Of a stretch of DNA of 46,460 bases, positions 33,722-40,251 are shown piece after piece; the stretch's first letter is position 1; every line of letters begins with the position of its first letter. Location: the IMG/VR virus record IMGVR_UViG_3300046684_000128, positions 1 to 46,460 of that record; one strand, given 5' to 3'. The notes under the pieces were generated by a model. That model had not been told where the DNA came from and made no database searches. It saw only the letters and a list, made by a program, of their open reading frames with translations. Origin of the DNA: a virus. Both the position numbers and the translations under genes were made by a program.

Positions 33722-33869
33722 GTTGTTCTCTTTGAAAAATTACGCTTGCAAGTTTTTGCACGAGGGTCGCTTGCAACCTGCGGGTTAGGTCAAGCTCAAG
33801 AAATCGCAAATCGGCCTCGGTCAATGCCTGTTTGCATGTTACCACGACGACGATTTTCGTTTCTTCCAT
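33708..33869 (-). CDS. Small protein (53 aa) upstream of terS
   Basis: Begins at ATG 33869 (MEETKIVVVVTCKQALTEAD) and ends at TAA 33708-33710, overlapping the terS start by 14 nt. A short strand (KIVVVV) is followed by helices (LRFLELDLTRRLQATLVQKL). The Shine-Dalgarno is weak (GGG). Function unknown. Overlap with terS suggests coupling. Confidence 0.5.
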   Translation of the reverse strand: MEETKIVVVVTCKQALTEADLRFLELDLTRRLQATLVQKLASVIFQREQHGNS

Positions 33870-33982
33870 GACAAGTTACCCAAAAGGAATTGTGAGTTAG
33901 CGTTAAGAAAAAGGCTGGGCGCGGTCCTTTGCGCGGTCGATTCTCAGACTTTCGAGGTGCCCTCCCCTAGCGCATAAAAATT
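33870..33982. other. Intergenic region with 8-bp direct repeat, candidate packaging site
   Basis: A 113-bp stretch between HNH and the 53-residue gene. GCGCGGTC occurs at 33919-33926 and 33931-33938 (12-bp period). In cos phages of the HK97 type the cos site lies between an HNH gene and terS, so this is the place to look. I cannot define cleavage positions. Confidence 0.3.
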
Positions 33983-34417
33983 TCATCCAAGCAACGCGTA
34001 GATTTTTGCGGACACGAAATCTTTTCTTCGGCCCTTCTCAATGTTGCATCGCCTGCACGCGCACTGCGTATTCACATATGAGTGGCTACCGCCGTCCGCC
34101 AACGCCACTACGTGATCCAGTTCCGGGGCGTCGTCCTCATGCGTGCCGCGTTTCTCTTTTGGCGTCGGGTCGAAGCACAACTGACACCGCCAGCCGTCCC
34201 TTTCAAAAACTACGAAGGGGTCCACCCTCTCTATCTTGGCCCCTTTCAAAACCGCTTTACGCTTTGCCTTCTCAGTTCTTTTAATCGCGGCCTTCGATGC
34301 GGCGCGGCACTGCAGCGAACAATAATCGCTCGGCCGCCCGCCGCTACTTCTTGGCGCGTACCCCACGGCGCAATGCCGGCATGTCTTGCTCAGCGGGAGC
34401 AACGAAACGTGAACCAT
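33983..34417 (-). CDS. HNH endonuclease (packaging type)
   Basis: A 144-residue protein. An N-terminal zinc ribbon-like part has CRHC and YCSLQC. The HNH core is DGWRCQLCFDPTP, then ELDHVVALADGGSHSYVNTQ and CACRRCNIEKG, with D-H as the catalytic start and two CxxC pairs binding zinc. HNH proteins next to terS in cos phages work with terminase in DNA cleavage and packaging. GAGG lies 6 nt before ATG 34417. Confidence 0.9.
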   Translation of the reverse strand: MVHVSLLPLSKTCRHCAVGYAPRSSGGRPSDYCSLQCRAASKAAIKRTEKAKRKAVLKGAKIERVDPFVVFERDGWRCQLCFDPTPKEKRGTHEDDAPELDHVVALADGGSHSYVNTQCACRRCNIEKGRRKDFVSAKIYALLG

Positions 34418-34424
34418 AAGCGCC

Positions 34425-35033
34425 TCATCCTGGCAACCCGCCGAAGTCGTCCGCGTTGCTCGTCACGCCGGCGCCATACTGCGCGCGCTGCTGTTCGGTC
34501 AGGTCAGCAGGATCCATCGCGTACTCGCCGCGCTCGTTCATGCCCACCGCCATGGCCTTCTGCTGTTCGGTCAGCGCGCGGCCAGGGACGTACGCATGGG
34601 GCGGCAGCTCGACAGGTTCGGGCGTGGTGTTGCCGGGACCACCTGGAAGCAAGCCCGCGTTGATTGCGTCCACCCGATGTTGCCCGTAGTCCCACGAATC
34701 GGGCGCGCCCATGTACGCCTTGAACTTGGCAAACGAGCCGTGCTTGCTGCGTTCGGCAGTGGGCAAGCCGTTGTACGCCGTGCGCAACACGCCATCGGTA
34801 AGAGGCCCATAGGCCACCTGAGGCTTGGCCTGCGCCTCGTCCACCGCTGCCTCGGTTGCCATGCGTTGCATGCGGACAGCAATGCCTGCCAAGTCGGCCT
34901 GATTCACCGCTACGCGCAACACGACCTCAATATCGCCCGTGGTGGCGTCGATGGTGCTGCCGTGGGTGAGTTGGTCGACAGGTACGCCCCAATAGCTGGC
35001 GGCGGCTTGGATGAAGCTGTGAAGGGCTGTCAT
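34425..35033 (-). CDS. Hypothetical phage protein (202 aa)
   Basis: MTALHSFIQAAASYWGVPVD opens the chain. A beta part (DIEVVLRVAVNQADLAGIAV) is followed by a GPLTDGVLRTAYNGLPTAER region and a disordered proline-rich C terminus with two short LTEQQ repeats (ALTEQQKAMAVG and DLTEQQRAQYG). No family recognised. Its start overlaps the stop of the 59-residue gene (ATGA), so the two are coupled. Confidence 0.6.
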   Translation of the reverse strand: MTALHSFIQAAASYWGVPVDQLTHGSTIDATTGDIEVVLRVAVNQADLAGIAVRMQRMATEAAVDEAQAKPQVAYGPLTDGVLRTAYNGLPTAERSKHGSFAKFKAYMGAPDSWDYGQHRVDAINAGLLPGGPGNTTPEPVELPPHAYVPGRALTEQQKAMAVGMNERGEYAMDPADLTEQQRAQYGAGVTSNADDFGGLPG

Positions 35034-35209
35034 GGCTGAGCCGCCAGTTCTGCGCCGACCAAGGCGAGACCAATAAATCCGAACGCGCGGTGCTGGAGCA
35101 GCACGCCGCGTATAGCTATTGCCGCCGCATGCACCATCGCCCTTTCTTCCTCGGCCATATCGGCGATGCTGCCCTTGATAATCAACAACGTTTCTTCCTC
35201 GTGAGTCAT
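35030..35209 (-). CDS. Small protein (59 aa)
   Basis: ATG 35209 follows the leader CCCTCCCAAAGGAAAGAAC. The product begins MTHEEETLLIIKGSIADMAE and has a helical middle and a hydrophobic end (GFIGLALVGAEL). Stop overlaps the next start by ATGA. Function unknown. Confidence 0.6.
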   Translation of the reverse strand: MTHEEETLLIIKGSIADMAEEERAMVHAAAIAIRGVLLQHRAFGFIGLALVGAELAAQP

Positions 35210-35239
35210 GTTCTTTCCTTTGGGAGGGTTTAAAACAAA

Positions 35240-35255
35240 ACCCGCCGCAGCGGGT
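35240..35255 (-). terminator. Rho-independent terminator after the 56-aa gene
   Basis: On the minus strand ACCCGC and GCGGGT form a 6-bp stem with a TGCG loop, followed by TTTGTTTTAAA. This is the clearest intrinsic terminator in the window and closes the cassette 35277-35447. Confidence 0.85.
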
Positions 35256-35276
35256 TCTTGTCGTGGTGTCCGCTGC

Positions 35277-35447
35277 TTAGGCCGGGGTCAGCTTCGACGG
35301 GCGATAGCGTTGGGTCTTGCCTTCGCCGTGGTCGACCTCCACGAACGCGCCACGCGCGCCAGGATGGGTGGCCACCACGCGGCCGGGCTTGATGCCGGCC
35401 TTGCTCGTTACGTTGACCTTTTGGCGGTCCTTGAAAGTCGGTTGCAT
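35277..35447 (-). CDS. Small basic protein with KOW-like pattern (56 aa)
   Basis: ATG 35447 follows CCTCCCCGAAAGGAAATAGAGT. The product starts MQPTFKDRQKVNVTSKAGIK and continues PGRVVATHPGARGAFVEVDH, ending in a basic tail. The run of short strands with GxVV and AFVEVD looks like a small SH3/KOW-like barrel, possibly nucleic acid-binding. It has its own promoter and a strong terminator, so it forms a monocistronic unit, unlike its neighbours. Confidence 0.65.
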   Translation of the reverse strand: MQPTFKDRQKVNVTSKAGIKPGRVVATHPGARGAFVEVDHGEGKTQRYRPSKLTPA

Positions 35448-35492
35448 ACTCTATTTCCTTTCGGGGAGGGTTGATAAATATCAGGAGACTTA

Positions 35493-35520
35493 ACTTTAAA
35501 TGGTTTAAATCTTTTGTCAA
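35493..35520 (-). promoter_or_regulatory. Leftward promoter of the 56-aa gene
   Basis: On the minus strand TTGACA (35515-35520) and TAAAGT (35493-35498) are 16 bp apart, in an AT-rich stretch unlike the surroundings. The -35 box overlaps the stop codon of the HNH gene upstream. It lacks the CAAC-N6-GTTG operator. Confidence 0.55.
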
Positions 35521-35843
35521 CCTTTTTCGATAGGCCAACCATCAAGCCCGAAAGCGGGCGGCGGCTCGCGATAAGTGCGGCCTTCCTCCACTGCTGTCTT
35601 TTCCTTATGGCAAGGCGTGCAAAGGTACTGCAGGTTACTCGGGTGGTCGATCTTCGCTTGGCTCCACCGCAGCACCTTGGCCTTGGCTTTGCTCACGATG
35701 TGGTCAACGTCGCGGCCCGCCGCCACCCTGCCTTTGCGCTGGCATTCCTCGCACAGTCCTTTTGCGCGTTCGATCACCTGGGCTCGGACTTTCTCCCAAG
35801 CTGCACCGTAGCCGCGCGATTGCCTGCTTTCTTTTGACCACGG
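35517..35843 (-). CDS. HNH endonuclease
   Basis: A 108-residue protein from ATG 35843, preceded by ACAGGTGAAAAC; a longer frame would add thirteen residues but lacks a good ribosome site. The fold is seen in CEECQRKGRVAAGRDVDHIV, then HPSNLQYLCTPCHKEKTAVE: two CxxC pairs and the DxDHI catalytic centre. It is a second HNH protein in the genome besides 33983. Its task may be DNA processing near the candidate origin just upstream, or packaging. Confidence 0.88.
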   Translation of the reverse strand, partial: PWSKESRQSRGYGAAWEKVRAQVIERAKGLCEECQRKGRVAAGRDVDHIVSKAKAKVLRWSQAKIDHPSNLQYLCTPCHKEKTAVEEGRTYREPPPAFGLDGWPIEKG

Positions 35844-35954
35844 CATGTTTTCACCTGTCTGTAAAAATTTGCAGATACCCACCTAGTTGTCCCAACTGGT
35901 TGATTTGGTCTGCCTTTTGGCCGAAACCCAATCCCCTCTGAAAATCCCACGCCC

Positions 35955-36058
35955 CATCCCACAAATCCCACACCTCTAAAGAGGTGTGTGGGAGTTGTGG
36001 GAGTGGTGAGGGCCCCACAAATGTGGTTTTGTGGGACGTTTGTGGGATTTGTGGGATG
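35955..36058. repeat. Iteron-like inverted repeats, candidate origin
   Basis: An 18-bp arm CATCCCACAAATCCCACA (35955-35972) is matched perfectly by its reverse complement at 36041-36058. Between them CACACCTCT and AGAGGTGTG (35969-35988) form a 9-bp stem, and CCACA/TGTGG (36015-36026) a smaller one. TGTGGGA or its complement occurs seven times: 35957, 35966, 35987, 35996, 36030, 36041 and 36050. The block lies just after the primase-helicase gene, where an origin would fit. A 105-residue minus frame over it is proline-threonine repeat translation of the iterons and not a likely gene. Confidence 0.65.
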
Positions 36059-36087
36059 ATTTTTTGCAGATTGCATTTTTCTGCGCT

Positions 36088-38256
36088 TCACCCAACAACT
36101 AAATAGTTGTCCTCTATTTTTGCCTTCCCAAGCTCGATTAGCTTGTCCAGCGCGCGAATAACTACGTCCCGGCGACGGTCGCGCTTGCCCTCTTCCGGTG
36201 CCGGGAGGTGCGAAATACCCGCCTCGACCGCGTCCGCGAACGTTACTTCGCCCACCAGGTCGATGGTGGCCACCAGCGCCTCAAACACCGCCGCATTGGT
36301 CCCCTTCAAGCCCCCAGCAGTGTCCGGGGCGTAGCCATCGGCCGGGGCGTCCAGGTGCGAGACCACGCAAGAGGTGATGGCGTCGCCGTCCTCGTTCGTG
36401 CCCAGCTCGACAATGGGCAGCTGGAAACGGAATTCGCCGGAGTCGTCGCCGTCCTTCATCTTGGCCACCCTGGCGGCCCTGTATTCGCGGGTCCGGATCA
36501 CCTCCACCTCGACGTCGGCCGCCGCCTTGAGCACGGACGAGCCCCGCGCCCGGCCCTCGGTATTCACCCCGCTATGGTGGACCAGGATCACCAGCGCGCC
36601 GGTATGCTTGTGGATGCGCGCGCAGTGGGCCACCATAAGGCTGGTGTCCTGGGCGTCGTTCTCATTGCCGCCGACCATCACCCGCGCGTAGGTATCCACC
36701 ACCACGAAGTCGAGCGGGCCGAGGGTCTGCAGATCCTTGATAAGCTCGATCACCTGGGCCTTATCCATGAGGGCCGGCGCGGCAGGCATCACCCACACCG
36801 CAAGGTCGCCCGGCTCCACACCATGGAACTCGCAATACGCCTGGACGCGGTTCCGGAAGCCCTCCGAGCCCTCGGCCACGATGTAGACCCCGCGGCCCTT
36901 GGTGACGCGCCGGCCGCACCACTCCACGCCCCTGGCGATGCTGGCAACCAAGTCCCAGGTGAAGAACGTCTTCCCCGCGGTGGATGCGCCGTAGATAACG
37001 GCCAAGGCAGCGCGCGGCAGCACGCCCCGGACGATCCAGGACATCGGCTTGCGCTTCAAGAACTTGTCCGGCTCCATGAGCGGGAAGTGCAGTTTCCGGC
37101 CCGCTGGTGCGGAGGCGGGTGCGGCCACGGTGCCGTCGTCCTCGATCACGTCGAAGTCGTCCGCCGTGGTGTTGGTGCCTGGCGGGCCAACCAAAGCAGC
37201 CAGCATGCGCTCTGCGTCTTTGGCGTAACGGTCTAGCTCATCTTCCAGCGCGGCGTCGCGGTCGACCTCGTCCAGCACGTCGAATGCGTCGAAACCGTCT
37301 TGTCGGAGCTGTTCGCCGCGCGCCTGGCCCTGTTGGCATTGCTTCCACAAGTACCGCAACGCCTTGTCGTAGTCCTGCCGGCGGTGGTCCAGCGCCACCT
37401 CCATGGCGTACTCGTTATCCTCCAGGATCGACAGCACTTCGTCAGGGGCCAAGCCGGCTTGCGACAGCGCGATAGCCGCGGCGAACAGTTGGCGCGAGCG
37501 GTCACCGGGTGCCGGGCCGGACGTCAGGAAGTTGGACGCGTGCGGCGGCAATTCCAGTTCGGACAGCGCCGGCAGGAATTCGACCGGCAGCAGGTCGGGC
37601 AAGTGGAGGTCTTCTACCTCGGCCTTGGTTGGGGCTTTGCGGTAGCGGTCCTGCAGTTTGGCCATGGCGAACGGCGGCGGCGCGCGGAGGGCGTCGCGCG
37701 ATCCTGGCACGCGCTGCCCGGTGACGCACAGGAACCGCGCTTCGTTGCCGCCGTAGACCTCGATACCGCGTTCGTGGTTCGTCCAGTCCTCGGCCACGTC
37801 GCCGGCCACCATGGCGTGCAACCCGGTGCCGGACGGGGACACCTCGGTATAGGTGTCGAGCTGCGCCACCAGTTCGGCGGCCCAGTCATCCAGCTTGCCG
37901 GTGGCCGGGTCGCGGCAGTGGTCCAAGTCCACGCCCGTGATGCCGTGCGGGCCGGTCATGAGGTAGCCGACGCCGGCAAGCGCAAACGGCGTCCCGTCGG
38001 GTAGCCGCAAGCTGTTGGGCCGGCTGTTCGCCTGATACGCAGCCATCGCCTGTTCGAACGTTACCCACCCGGTGGCGTTCTTGTTGGACAGCCCGTGCTC
38101 AGGGCGCGCGGCCCGGTGCGGGATCTTGGTGTATTTCTGTTTCTTCTCGTCCCATTCGGCGCGCCACGGTGCCCAGCGGCGCAGCGCGCGCATTTGCTCG
38201 GGGACGTTGTCGGGTTGCGGCGGGATGATGGGAGGGCGGGAGGGAGCGGGCATCAT
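36088..38256 (-). CDS. Primase-helicase (PrimPol-like plus RepA-like ATPase)
   Basis: A 722-residue two-part replication protein. The N-terminal ~300 residues hold a primase-polymerase-like domain: RRWAPWRAEW, GWVTFEQAMAAYQ, and the acidic GVDLDHCRD around residue 107 with GTGLHAMVAG and GIEVYGGNEARFLCVTG. The second part is a RecA/RepA-like hexameric ATPase: Walker A YGASTAGKT around 417-425, Walker B FVVVDTYAR around 515, and LVILVHHSGVN as motif III. The C terminus is a small helical domain. It likely initiates and unwinds at the repeat region following it. It overlaps the 58-residue gene upstream. Confidence 0.88.
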   Translation of the reverse strand: MMPAPSRPPIIPPQPDNVPEQMRALRRWAPWRAEWDEKKQKYTKIPHRAARPEHGLSNKNATGWVTFEQAMAAYQANSRPNSLRLPDGTPFALAGVGYLMTGPHGITGVDLDHCRDPATGKLDDWAAELVAQLDTYTEVSPSGTGLHAMVAGDVAEDWTNHERGIEVYGGNEARFLCVTGQRVPGSRDALRAPPPFAMAKLQDRYRKAPTKAEVEDLHLPDLLPVEFLPALSELELPPHASNFLTSGPAPGDRSRQLFAAAIALSQAGLAPDEVLSILEDNEYAMEVALDHRRQDYDKALRYLWKQCQQGQARGEQLRQDGFDAFDVLDEVDRDAALEDELDRYAKDAERMLAALVGPPGTNTTADDFDVIEDDGTVAAPASAPAGRKLHFPLMEPDKFLKRKPMSWIVRGVLPRAALAVIYGASTAGKTFFTWDLVASIARGVEWCGRRVTKGRGVYIVAEGSEGFRNRVQAYCEFHGVEPGDLAVWVMPAAPALMDKAQVIELIKDLQTLGPLDFVVVDTYARVMVGGNENDAQDTSLMVAHCARIHKHTGALVILVHHSGVNTEGRARGSSVLKAAADVEVEVIRTREYRAARVAKMKDGDDSGEFRFQLPIVELGTNEDGDAITSCVVSHLDAPADGYAPDTAGGLKGTNAAVFEALVATIDLVGEVTFADAVEAGISHLPAPEEGKRDRRRDVVIRALDKLIELGKAKIEDNYLVVG
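36096..36112. promoter_or_regulatory. CAAC-N6-GTTG operator at the primase 3' end
   Basis: CAAC-TAAATA-GTTG followed by TCC matches the spacer element of promoters P1-P3, but here it lies over the last codons of the primase gene, 38 bp from the repeat region. A -10-like TCTATT follows; no -35 box is visible. It could be a lone binding site beside the origin. Confidence 0.5.
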
Positions 38257-38429
38257 TTCGCCCTCTGCTGTCCAGCGGTCACGCCGTGCGCGTAGACCGT
38301 ATGCAAGAGGGCATGCAGCACCACGCCCATTTTCTCGCCGCCCTTGACGCGGCGGTAAAACTCTTTAATGAGTTGCTTGCACAACCCCTCGTTCAACAAA
38401 GCACCAGTCGGCGCGGCCTCGATAGGCAT
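38253..38429 (-). CDS. Small protein (58 aa) upstream of the primase
   Basis: ATG 38429 follows GTGGAGTTAAGACC. The product MPIEAAPTGALLNEGLCKQL continues with a helical stretch and HALLHTVYAHGVTAGQQRAK. Its stop overlaps the primase start (ATGATG), so it is coupled with it. Function unknown. Confidence 0.6.
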   Translation of the reverse strand: MPIEAAPTGALLNEGLCKQLIKEFYRRVKGGEKMGVVLHALLHTVYAHGVTAGQQRAK

Positions 38430-38514
38430 GGTCTTAACTCCACAGGAAAAGGTTTAGGCGGGAGCCTAGTTTATTCCTCGGGAGGTGGTTGGCACAAGTA
38501 GAATCTGCACCGTC

Positions 38515-38533
38515 GACGTAAAAACATTACGTC
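38515..38533. promoter_or_regulatory. 7-bp palindrome GACGTAA-N5-TTACGTC
   Basis: A perfect inverted repeat in the 190-bp space between the 34-residue gene and the 58-residue gene. TTGACG overlaps it on the minus strand. It could be an operator for the primase cassette; no protein can be assigned. Confidence 0.4.
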
Positions 38534-38558
38534 AACCGTTCAAATACAATTTGCACGG

Positions 38559-38594
38559 GCAAAAAGAAACGGCACCAGGTGCAAACCGGGTGCC
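38559..38594 (-). terminator. Rho-independent terminator after the Ea22-like cassette
   Basis: On the minus strand GGCACC and GGTGCC (outer bases at 38594 and 38571) enclose a partly paired loop and are followed by GTTTCTTTTTG. It should limit leftward transcription from the regulator and Ea22-like genes before the primase cassette. Confidence 0.7.
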
Positions 38595-38619
38595 GCAAGG
38601 CCAAACTCACGCAGAGATT

Positions 38620-38724
38620 TTAGTTTAGCACAGCCCGCAAGGCGAACAAACCCAGTAGTAAAGCAACCGTCACCAGGTTGGCTCCCCAACGCCGCCGGAT
38701 GGCGCGCAATTGATGCTCATTCAC
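38620..38724 (-). CDS. Small membrane protein (34 aa), GTG start
   Basis: GTG 38724 is preceded by AAGGAGG with 5-nt spacing, the best Shine-Dalgarno in this region. The product has a basic N terminus (VNEHQLRAIRRRWGAN) and one membrane helix (LVTVALLLGLFALRAV). The gene overlaps the end of the Ea22-like gene. Function unknown; a small inner-membrane regulator is possible. Confidence 0.6.
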   Translation of the reverse strand: MNEHQLRAIRRRWGANLVTVALLLGLFALRAVLN

Positions 38725-39739
38725 GATTACCTCCTTGCTGTGGGTGATGGGCGGCGAGATACCCGCGTTTGAAATAGTCGCAAGCGAGCAGGCGTTTAGG
38801 ACCGCCCGCGCGCAATTCGGCATCGTCGTCGGCGTCCGCCTCGGCGATGAATGCTTCCATAATGTGATCCAAAGGGGATGCGGCGAGCGATACCAACACG
38901 TTGCGCAGGTTCGGCACGCTGGTGGCGGAAACTTGCACTGCGTCGAAGCCGCATTTGCTCGGGTAGGTGTCGATCCCGTTGGCGTGCAGCGCAGCGATGA
39001 TCTGTGCATCGCTCGGCGCGGTCACCGCCTGCGCTGCCGGTGCTTTGGCTGCGGCCTGTTCGATAAACACCTGTACCGAACCGTTGACGCAGGCTTCTTC
39101 CAGCGCCGCCATGTTGATGGAGCCGAAGCGAGCTTCACGACCATATCGCCCGGTAGCTATCCACACCTTCGCCACGGCTGCGCCCTGCTGGGCGGATACC
39201 GGGGCAGCGTAGACGATGCGGCGGTGTTCAGGCATGAAGGTGTGATACGCGCTCTCAGTCGCATCGTTCCATGCGCTTGGTACAGCACCGGGCATTTTCA
39301 CCTGATAGATCGGCTGGGCGGATACCGGGGCACCTTCCAACTGTTCGATTGGAGCGTGGTTTGGGGTGTTATGGGTGGCTTTGGGGGCGGATACCGGGGC
39401 AAGACTGGCGCGAAGTTCGGTCTCAATCCTGCGCGCAAGGGCAATGTCATAGCCGTGCGGGTCGTCCTGATGGTCGGCGTGGTACAGCCCTTGTGCAATG
39501 TCTTTAATGCGCTCGTCCGTCAACGGTGTCGCTTCTCCAGCCTGTACCGGCAGCGCAGCGCACGGACCATCATGCCCCGGTGCGCGGGTGCAGTACCAGC
39601 CGGCAGGCGGCAAGATGCAAACGGTCGGCTTGCTGGGCAGCGCCATGGATGGGTCGACCTGGCTGGCGTTGCCCGCGTTTGCTACCGCTGCGACAAAAGC
39701 CACTTCCGCGCGATCAAACGCGTCGTCGGCCGCGCTCAC
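38717..39739 (-). CDS. Ea22-like accessory protein with APVSA repeats
   Basis: A 340-residue modular protein with APVSA(P/Q) boundaries at three places; the DNA GGCGGATACCGGGGCA recurs at 39191, 39317 and 39386. Modules include AGWYCTRAPGHDGPCAALP, PLTDERIKDIAQGLYHADHQ, and a C-terminal helical part ending YFKRGYLAAHHPQQGGNRE. The mosaic with repeated linkers is typical of Ea22-like phage proteins, which diversify by swapping modules. Role unknown. It overlaps the regulator stop by ATGA-type spacing and is co-transcribed with it. Confidence 0.65.
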   Translation of the reverse strand: MSAADDAFDRAEVAFVAAVANAGNASQVDPSMALPSKPTVCILPPAGWYCTRAPGHDGPCAALPVQAGEATPLTDERIKDIAQGLYHADHQDDPHGYDIALARRIETELRASLAPVSAPKATHNTPNHAPIEQLEGAPVSAQPIYQVKMPGAVPSAWNDATESAYHTFMPEHRRIVYAAPVSAQQGAAVAKVWIATGRYGREARFGSINMAALEEACVNGSVQVFIEQAAAKAPAAQAVTAPSDAQIIAALHANGIDTYPSKCGFDAVQVSATSVPNLRNVLVSLAASPLDHIMEAFIAEADADDDAELRAGGPKRLLACDYFKRGYLAAHHPQQGGNRE

Positions 39740-40101
39740 AGTTCGCCCCCTACGCCCATCATGTTGCGCACTTTCGGACTCACCAGCTCGGCGCGCGAGA
39801 TCCCGTACAGGTTTTCGATTTCGACGGCGCGGCCTTGCGGGACGTAGCCCTGTTTCAACCAGGTGCCGACGGCCTGGCCAGACACGCCGAGGTCACGCGC
39901 CATTGCGTACGCGCCGCGGGCCTTGTCCACAGCCTTGCGGATACCGCTATTAGGCGGGCGGATTTCCGGGGGAATCGGGGTGCCGTCTTCCTTCAGCCAG
40001 GTGAGAACGATTGCTTGCGTAACGCCAATGGCCGCAGCGAACCGGGGCACGTCCCCGACGCGCTGCACAGCCTTTTGCAGCCCTGAAAAAGTAGTATTCA
40101 T
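39736..40101 (-). CDS. Tandem YdaS-like HTH regulator
   Basis: A 121-residue protein with two similar Cro/YdaS-type helix-turn-helix units. Unit 1 reads LQKAVQRVGDVPRFAAAIGV then TQAIVLTWLKEDGTPIP; unit 2 reads IRKAVDKARGAYAMARDLGV then SGQAVGTWLKQGYVP and RAVEIENLYGIS. The repeat suggests internal duplication. It is divergent from the rightward replication operon, the classical place of a phage repressor or Cro. AAGGAGG precedes ATG 40101. It probably represses its own promoter and the rightward promoter and may bind the operator in P1-P3. Direct binding is inference. Confidence 0.85.
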   Translation of the reverse strand: MNTTFSGLQKAVQRVGDVPRFAAAIGVTQAIVLTWLKEDGTPIPPEIRPPNSGIRKAVDKARGAYAMARDLGVSGQAVGTWLKQGYVPQGRAVEIENLYGISRAELVSPKVRNMMGVGGEL

Positions 40102-40125
40102 AATGCCTCCTTGTTGGTTGACCCA

Positions 40126-40154
40126 AGTTTAGGACAACTAAACCAAACGCGCAA
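40126..40154 (-). promoter_or_regulatory. Leftward promoter of the regulator
   Basis: On the minus strand TTGCGC (40149-40154), a 17-bp spacer and TAAACT (40126-40131). The spacer ends TTTAGTTGTCC, identical to the right half of the operator in P2 and P3, so the regulator probably controls itself. It diverges from the rightward promoter 22 bp away. Confidence 0.75.
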
Positions 40155-40175
40155 CTAAATAATTTTCAAAAGCAC

Positions 40176-40204
40176 TTGCGCAAACAATTTGGTTGTGCAA
40201 TTAT
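40176..40204 (+). promoter_or_regulatory. Main rightward promoter of the replication operon
   Basis: TTGCGC at 40176-40181, 17-bp spacer with AAAC-AATTTG-GTTG, and AATTAT at 40199-40204. It carries a variant of the shared operator with one changed half-site and GTGC in place of GTCC. It should start the transcript from 40252 towards the DNA polymerase. Confidence 0.75.
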
Positions 40205-40251
40205 GTAGTCGTTGTTGAGCCCGGTTAAACCCACACATTGAGGTAGATCAA

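Noticed and set aside
35884-35899. TAGTTGTCCCAACTGG as another operator
   Set aside because: It has GTTGTCC but lacks the CAAC-N6 half-site and a -10 box; kept only as a weak resemblance.
35774-36091. 105-residue minus ORF with PTNPTN-type repeats
   Set aside because: It is translation of the iteron block; no ribosome site, no hydrophobic core, and its end overlaps the HNH gene.
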